DNA from: Ephydatia muelleri
Lineage: Eukaryota; Porifera; Demospongiae; Spongillida; Spongillidae
Assembly: GCA_013339895.1 (NCBI GenBank)
Contig: JABACO010000133.1
Span: 24,842 to 88,841 of the forward strand
Direction: 5' to 3'
Length of the DNA: 64,000 nt
Every line of letters begins with the position of its first letter. Positions within the stretch are counted from its first letter, which is position 1. Positions 57,835 to 64,000 of the stretch are shown one piece after another. The notes below the pieces were generated by a model. That model had not been told where the DNA came from. It made no database searches and saw only the letters and a list, made by a program, of their open reading frames with translations. The translations under genes were made by a program, and so were the position numbers.

Positions 57835-59183
57835 TGCAGAAAAGAGAGCAGCACAAGATGATCAAGCACCTTCAAACACAAAGCTACAGAACAAAGCTTT
57901 AGTCATACCAAAAGCTCAGCAGACACAGGAAGGAGCAAAAAAGGCAGAAGAAAATACAAAACCTGCACAAGAAATCTTGAAACCAATGCAACAAAATCAA
58001 ATCATACAACCAGCTCAACTTGCAAATGAGAGAGCTAGAATAGCAGAAGAGAGCGACAAGGGCTGAACAAGAACTCTTAGAATTGAAACAGCAGAGAGAT
58101 GCTATGCAACAGGAAACACGAGTACAAGTTCAAAATGCAGATGAGAGAGCTAGAAGAGCAGAAGAAAGAGCAAGTACAGCAGAGAAGGAACACCTGGAAA
58201 CTAAGCAACAGAGAGATGCTATGCAACAGCAAATGAGACTACAAGTTCAACGTGCAGATGAGAGAGCTAGAAGAGCAGAAGAAAGAGCAAGTACAGCAGA
58301 GAAGGAACACCTGGAAACTAAGCAACAGAGAGATGCTATGCAACAGCAAATGAGACTACAAGTTCAACTTGCAGATGAGAGAGCTGCGAGGGCTGATCAG
58401 CAAATTCCTGATTGTATGAAATCTTCCTGGAGGGTGGAACGTGATGAAATAGAAGAGACAGGTGAAGAACCTCTTGGTGTGGGAGGGTGGGGTGAGGTGA
58501 GAGTGGCTACGTTCCGTGGTGCCAAGGTTGCTGCTAAGTTCATCCATAGTGCAATTATATCTCCACACAATATTAACCTGTTTCTCAGAGAGATGCAAAT
58601 GGCAGCTAGTGTACGACATCCCAACCTCTTGCTGTTCATTGGAGCCTCACTGGATGACAATAAGCCTGTCATCCTAACAGAACTGATGCCAACAAACCTG
58701 CGAAGCATCATTGTGGCACTTCCTCGAGATCATGTGATCACTATTGGTATAGATGTGGCCCGTGGTCTCAACTACCTCCATCTAATGAGGCCTGACCCTA
58801 TCATCCATCGAGATGTTAGCAGTGCAAATGTGCTTCTTGAGCCGATTGGATCAGGTAACTGGAAAGCCAAGGTGTCTGACTATGGCTCTGCTAACTTCCT
58901 GTCTAAAGTGATAACCATGGGCCCTGGGAATGCATCCTATGCAGCTCCAGAATCCTTCAATCCCAAGCTGCAGTCTCCAAAGATGGATGTGTACAGTTAT
59001 GGCATACTCCTGCTTGAAATGGCCACTGGTCAGTTCCCAGACCACAAGCTACAAGCCATGCAGCTTGACACACTACCTTGGCAAGAAATGGCAATGATGA
59101 TACGGAGGTGCATCTGTGATGATCCAGCCAGCCGTCCAACTATGAAGGATCTACTACCAGATTTAACTGATTTATATAAGTAA
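57835..59183 (+). CDS. Coiled-coil plus TKL-type protein kinase exon, frameshifted
   Basis: Acceptor TTCAAAG at 57834 joins in frame to the phase-2 end of the last ankyrin exon (Asn-Ser-Ala-Glu). A Gln/Glu/Lys-rich coiled coil follows. Near 58050 bases are lost or gained (GAGAGCGACAAGG) and the upstream frame meets TGA at 58064; the other frame is open to 59183. That frame has a 39-residue coiled-coil repeat (KQQRDAMQQ...RAEERASTAEKEHLET) two and a half times. Then comes a full kinase domain: LGVGGWGEV, VAAK, HRDVSSANVLL, DYG for DFG, APE, DVYSYG and RPT. The Lys, HRD Asp, Asn and DYG Asp are all present, so it looks catalytically competent. Ser/Thr or dual specificity is likely. Confidence 0.85.
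58086..58400 (+). repeat. 117-bp in-frame tandem repeat in the coiled coil
   Basis: Two full units (58086-58202 and 58203-58319) and a partial third (58320-58400) are almost identical in sequence. This implies recent expansion, with the 39-residue heptad register kept. Confidence 0.9.
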
Positions 59184-59634
59184 TTTGAAGCTACCCCATA
59201 AATAAGAAATTTAATAATGTAAATTATCAAGACCTAAAATCCATAGAAACTGATAGTGTATGTGTTCTTAGATATTTTCTTCATGAAACTGAATGTTTGA
59301 TGTAATTTTTAGTTTATTGTGGTTGGATGTCTTGATGCTTTGTATTCACGTGAAGCATCATTTTGATGCAACGTTTGAACCGTTACATGCAATAGTAAGT
59401 TAGTGAAATGTAGGAAGGAGGCAAAGCATTGGAGGCCATGCATCAAAATCTGCAAAATATTTTATTCCACCAACATCAGCAGGGTCATGACTAAATACAT
59501 AACAGTGTGGATACATATAATTTTAATGTGCAATGATAATTAAGTCTGTTAAATTGCAGTGAGTGAAGAAATGTAGGAATGAGGTGAGGAGATAACAATA
59601 TTGTAGTAGAAATGGACAAAATCCATATCTATGT
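59184..59634 (+). other. 3' flank of the kinase gene
   Basis: AT-rich. ATAAATAAG about 20 bases after the stop is the nearest thing to a polyadenylation signal; no exact AATAAA was seen close by. No gene. It ends at the insertion of CACAGTG-element copy 2. Confidence 0.5.
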
Positions 59635-60563
59635 CACAGTGCAAAAAGTTTGTTATGCGACACTGTATATTATAACGTATATTCGAATATAAGCAGCAAT
59701 ATAAGCTGTCTGCGTATTGAACATTATAAGCAAATGCGTATATTGAAATATTGTCAGTCACGTGCGGTTTCTGGTATCTTAGCAAACCTTTGAATTTCAT
59801 TAATATTACACGGTTTGGTGAACCGCGCACTATCGTAATTTGGGCTTTGACATTCCGTAAACCAGTCCTCCGCGCCCCCCATCCTCACTCCCCTTTTGCA
59901 TCTGCTTGGTTTATAAAACTTTTCTTCGCACATATAAGTGGTACAACACCTAATACAAATATTCAAACACAATAGTGCCTTAAGACAGCGGTTCCCAAGT
60001 ACTAACTTAGTGTGACCTGATAAAGACGAGAATATAATAACATTTGGCGCCAATTGAAATGGCCATACTTACCTCTAGTGATGGACTTGTTGGTGCTGAC
60101 TAACCAAATGCGTACAAAAGAAAAATACATTTTAGTGCCCCCAGCATACTTACCAGTTCGAATAGAAACGCTGCAGAAAAGCAAAATGAAGTTAGCAAAG
60201 CCATCGCGTACTTACCTCAGCAGAATCGACCCGCGCTTGTGATAGCCGAAACCCATAGTCCTTGAGACAGCGGTCCCCACGTACTATGTGACCTGATAAA
60301 GACGAGAACAATAACATTTGGTATCAATTGAAATGGTCATACTTGCCACTGTGTAACTTACCTCAGCAGAATCGGCCGCTTGTAATAACCGGAGACCAAC
60401 CCCAATAAAGTGCATTGCACACAAATTGTTCAGAGTCGCTTACCGTATACTAGGCTTGCTTTCAGCAGGTTGATGAGGCTGATGTACTACATCACAAATA
60501 CATCCCCAAAATAACACAAACGTGATAAGCAAAGTCACGTGCCTTTCCAGGCCATGCACTCAC

Positions 60564-63282
60564 CACGGTTGTATGCGGCTGGAAACTAGGTCTACAATAT
60601 TAATTAGATCATTTACGGTATTAACACAACATTCTAAAATGATGCCTCATTATAGACATCGATGTTTTAAAAGCTGATCATGACTCAGCAGAACCAGAAA
60701 ATTAGAAAATTACAACGAACTAACATACTGCACCCCCTTTCCTGGCATGTCCAGTCGATGCGCACAATTGACACCCCACACAGCTTGCATGCGCATACCG
60801 TTTTATAAGGCCACGCGGCACGTATTTAGTGGAGGGGCGTTACTAAATCAGACGACGTGGCCTTTGGTGACTGAACTGGAAAGTAAGCATACTACAGCGA
60901 TGATCAGGAGGCATGTGGCTATACGTTTTTGCAAACCTAAAGTGGTAACGAATTTTCTATGACCACAAACAAGCTGAGCGAATTCCATGAATAATCGACA
61001 TACGTTGTGGTTTGCCCTACATGTATACATGATTATATAAAGTTTGTGGGCAGAGGATAACGAAGTACAGGGCAAAGAATAGTATCAGCTATGAGAGCAA
61101 GGCATTCTCAGCTGAGCTGGAAAATAGCTTTTGACATGGACACGTCTGGGGATGACGTCAACATTCACCCTGAGATGTTCTGCATGCACTGTAAGCTCTC
61201 AATGGAGAGGACCATCACAAAGGGAGTGCATCACAAATGTGCAGTGATCCTATTTGAATGGCAAAAACATACAGATCAAGAATGCAAGGTAAACAGTACA
61301 CATTTGCTTTTTAAAAGTAAACATATGACATCATGGTGTTCAGGTATGTGAGCACTTCCGTGCATGCTCAAGTGGACTCATGAGGAAGCCAACAGTTAGT
61401 AGAGGCCGTGAGGCAGGCGTCACACCTAATTTACTCACAGATCATCTCGAGAAGATTGCCCCTACTCCAGTTCTCTTACATGAGCCTAGTCCACCTTTGG
61501 AAAGCATGAACAACCAGTTGATGCTAAAGGAGCTGATGTGTGCAGTGAGCTCCAACATCCTCTCACAGCCACTGGAACTGCTGTGTGGTGCACTGGTGTG
61601 CGCCAAGTGCCTCCAGGAGTGATAGCAGCATCTGGCGCTGTGAACTGTTCCTGCTGCTCTGAGAGTGGTCCCTTGGTTTCCTCCCATGTCAGACCAGCAC
61701 CAGGTGTGATACTCCTGCTGCTATCGGATGTTTTGGTACATTGTACAGACTGCAGCAGGGATGTTAAGGCTGGTGACTATCATCACTTACACCTGAGTTG
61801 GCTTCCATTGCTCCAAGGAGACCTTGAAACAGCTCAGCATTCACAGGAAGTGTTGCAGCAGGTAGCAACATATGTGGCCTTAGTTCATGGAGAGGAAACC
61901 CTCTTGCTGTGGATCTTTTGAAGCAATCTGCTGCAAAAAAAGAAATCTGTGAAGGCAATTGTATGCAAGTTAGTTCAGTATAGGAAGCAGAAGTGGCGAA
62001 ATGCACAGTAACTGTGAAAAGAGGGTACTCTGAAAAAGAAGGGCCCTTTGACAAGACACTTGACAATGCTATGCAATCATTTGGTGTACGACAGCAGTAT
62101 TTTGAGGGGGGGGGGGGGCATTTATTGGCAACCATGTACACAAGGCATTAAAGATAAAGTGTACATGTGCTATGCATGTGTATGTGACTAATTCATGCAA
62201 CTTAAACATTTACTGGTACCTAACATCCAGACTCTGTGCACATTTATATCAAAGATGGCACAAGAGAAACTGCCCCACTGATCTGGAGAGGTAGCCGGTC
62301 AAGTGTCAAAGTTCATCACCACACTCTCCTTAAATAGAAAACGTCACAATATGTGATCAGAACTTCATTGATGCAGCACACACTACACCAGGTAGGGAAA
62401 CAAACGTTCAGTGTACATGTAGGGTTCACTATATGTTTCATTTCAACTAAATAGGCTATTCAAGAGTTCATGGCCTTTTTCCGGGACACATATCCTGAGG
62501 CAACAGTCCCAATTAAAATGCACCTATTGGAGACCATACTCTGCAGTGGTCAAATACTAACCATGTTGGCTTTGGCCTCCTAGGTGAACAGGGAGCCGAG
62601 TCAATCCATGCCAAATTTAATCGACTTGGCAAGCTTGGCATTTGCTCCTATCAAAGACCGCATGCAGAACTTGATGTGCATAGTGAAAGAACACTTGCTA
62701 AGTATTGAGCCACAATTGGTAGCTGCCATCCCCCCTCCAGCCAAGAATACTATAGCTATGTAATTCATGCAGTTCAAGCTCAATCTATATACATTAACAT
62801 AAGTCAAATGTAAAACCAAACTTCATTGCGCCCACCCCCAAAAGACACAAAAATGGTGGATTTCCAAAGGCTTGAAAACTACTTCAGAAAATTCGTTACC
62901 GTTAAACTATACGAAGAAATGACAGTACATTCAACTAACTTTACCGTGGTGATTTTGGTATGTTCCATCTCAGTCACCGTCGTTATCGTTTTTTGAACAC
63001 ACGCGGTCGGTGTTCACCGTGCGTAAGTCAATAGCTGTCGAAGAACCTGAGCCGACAGTTCGCAACGCCAGGCCACGTGGTTTATGCCTACAATAAAGGT
63101 CAGAGGTGTTTGTCACTGCTAGTATGGCTTTTAGGTGTTGATTACGTTTCATGTACCTCGTGCACAGCTGGTTCTAAAGGACATCGGTTGCTAGGTTCGT
63201 TGCTATGGGGCGACGCAACCACTTCAATATTTTGGGGCGTAGGGCCTAGTTTCCACGCGTTCAATGAGAGCAAACCGCCGTG
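60564..63282 (+). mobile_element. CAC-ended transposon with RAG1-N-terminal-like gene
   Basis: The left end CACGGTTGTATGCGGC is related to the outer nest element (CACGGACGTTTGCGGC), and the inverted right end is CACGGCGGTTTGC. TCAC flanks both sides (60560-60563 and 63283-63286), while CACAGTG copy 1 reads uninterrupted there (CACACTCACACAGG at 44472). It carries one plus-strand gene, internally shortened. CAC ends with 4 bp suggest the Chapaev branch of CMC. Confidence 0.85.
61091..62763 (+). pseudogene. RAG1-N-terminal-like zinc protein joined to transposase C-terminus, decayed
   Basis: Exon 61091-61288 starts MRARHSQLSW and reads DVNIHPEMFCMHC, then FEWQKHTDQECK. After a 55-base intron, exon 61344 reads VCEHFRACSSGLMRKPTVSR and then a RING-like start (SQPLELLCGALVCAKC). 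In vertebrate RAG1 the matching parts are the IHP-xx-FC-xx-C / M-W-HT-xx-C-x-C zinc region and the RING finger. Past a one-base shift (~61620) come NCSCC and CTDCSRDVKAGDYHH. The C-terminal pieces are SFGVRQQYF, GNHVHK, IQEFMAFFRDTYPEATVP, GFGLLGEQGAESIHAKFN and CIVKEHLL. At least four frame changes, and much of the catalytic middle is missing. Confidence 0.75.
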
Positions 63283-63486
63283 TCACACAGGAACCCGCCA
63301 AAATTAGCCATCACGTGCAATGGCATACTCTAATTGGTGCACTTTAAAATTTGGTTATAAATAGTAAATAACAACGATAACAGCACTAACCTATTGACAA
63401 GTAAGACTATCACCTATTTCTTGAACTGGCAGAAATCTTCAATGTTACAACATTTACAAGCCTGCGTGAAATTGTAAAAAACATTA

Positions 63487-63933
63487 GAGGTTGTGCAATG
63501 GGCGGAGCGAAGTGACGTTATTTGTGTTAACCGCCATTTTGAGTGTCAAAAGCAATTGTATGGGCAAGGCTTGTTGTGCAGTTGGATGCAGTAATCGTTT
63601 CATTAAGGTTCGGGCGTTCATTTTCCTCAAGATGAAGAACGTAAGTCCCAGTGGATAGCAGCAGTGGGGCCGGCGCAAAGATTGGATTCCAAATGAGTAC
63701 TCGTGGATATGTAGCGTACACTTCGTTTCGGGGGAATAGAGCAACAACCTCCTATCCCCTGATTATGTTCCTTCCTTATTCGAGCACATGAAGAGCCCTT
63801 TGAAGAGGAAGCGTGTGCATGATATGAACAGATTCCACAGAACATTGGAGGTGATAAAAAGGAAGTTACACTCAAAATGGCGCTTAGCAAAGGTTGCTAT
63901 TGATGACGATTGATGACGCTATTGCACAACCTC
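63487..63933 (+). mobile_element. TA-flanked THAP-carrying element, copy 2
   Basis: GAGGTTGTGCAAT ends with TA on both sides; shorter than copy 1. The THAP region (63559 onward) keeps WICSVHFVSG, lost in copy 1, but has its own frame change after FIK. About 28 extra bases lie just left of it compared with copy 1. Confidence 0.7.
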
Positions 63934-64000
63934 TATACCATACTTTCCATATCATTATGTACTGTACATCCATTTCAAATTGAAACAATGGTAAGATTAA

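Larger units (their letters stand above)
1357..59183 (+). other. Ankyrin-repeat / coiled-coil / TKL kinase gene, overall model
   Basis: All host-like coding pieces lie on the plus strand in a consistent order: possible start exon (1357), ankyrin exons at 2766, 3482, 4227, 4525 (partial), 5269 (frameshift), 7381 (cut short), 15239, 21124, 28216, 30022 (frameshift), 36652 and 57172 (frameshift), a last ankyrin exon at 57439, then a coiled-coil and kinase exon from 57835. Complete ankyrin exons are 93-102 nt with phase-0 borders, so damaged ones could be skipped without shifting the frame. Two exon types occur: TPLY(V)...ARSD and D/NG-SPLYAAS...ANI-Q. Family knowledge: such proteins are cytosolic kinases with ankyrin protein-binding domains. 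The 58-kb span is caused by unit duplication and transposon insertion. It could instead be one functional 3' gene plus several decayed tandem relatives. Confidence 0.55.
59635..64000 (+). mobile_element. CACAGTG-ended element, copy 2 (runs off the window)
   Basis: Begins CACAGTGCAAAAAGTTTGTT and follows 43546 onward with few changes, including the GACAGCGG duplication. It is split by the RAG1-like transposon at 60564-63282 and contains THAP-element copy 2 (63487-63933). The right end lies beyond 64000. Confidence 0.85.

Noticed and set aside
58356-59230. Minus-strand open frames of 60-104 codons under the kinase
   Set aside because: They lie opposite a well-supported kinase coding exon.
1-64000. 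tRNA, rRNA or bacterial operon structure
   Set aside because: No cloverleaf, rRNA core or closely packed intact genes were seen; introns and animal transposons dominate.

Overview
The window reads as animal DNA, most likely from a sponge. The one host gene I can follow joins ankyrin repeats, a coiled coil and a tyrosine-kinase-like (TKL) kinase domain. Its ankyrin repeats sit on separate ~99-nt phase-0 exons, a layout known to be greatly expanded in demosponges. The organism is an inference; nothing in the window names a species. No rRNA, tRNA or CRISPR array was recognised.

Layout. 1-2.7 kb: flank, a dispersed repeat, a cluster of G-run short repeats, and a possible tiny first coding exon (1357). 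2.7-5.4 kb: ankyrin exons of two alternating types. 5.4-38.9 kb: a much duplicated intronic unit, repeated about five times, each copy pairing one ankyrin exon with one DIRS-like fossil (two long, three short). Laid into these copies are hAT elements, MITEs, a young LTR retrotransposon fossil (11042-13912), a TA-flanked element (30474-31930) and a 1.85-kb minisatellite (32315-34170). 38964-56057: a 17-kb nest of DNA transposons inside one intron copy. 56.06-59.18 kb: the intron unit resumes, followed by the last ankyrin exons and the coiled-coil/kinase exon. 59.6-64 kb: a second copy of a CACAGTG-ended element, itself split by a transposon encoding a protein that resembles the N-terminal region of RAG1.

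The nest reads from outside in as follows. A CAC-ended element with 4-bp target duplications (CACC) holds a ZMYM1-type hAT (39084-41839) and a P-superfamily element (42305-54647). The P element carries a ~12-exon transposase gene. It is in turn broken by a CACAGTG-ended element (43546-46260, which holds a THAP-domain element), a hAT with an open 580-codon transposase (49606-53416) and a TA-flanked short element (53634-54439). Empty-site reconstruction supports most boundaries.

The most interesting signals are the RAG1-N-terminal-like transposon family (two relics), the coupled amplification of ankyrin exons with DIRS-like elements, the nested P element whose coding exon preserves a clean 3-bp target duplication, and the minisatellite with higher-order structure. 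The kinase gene has four ankyrin exons that are frameshifted or cut short, one partial exon, and a frameshift ahead of the coiled coil. In this copy it may be decaying, may splice around the damage, or may contain assembly errors.
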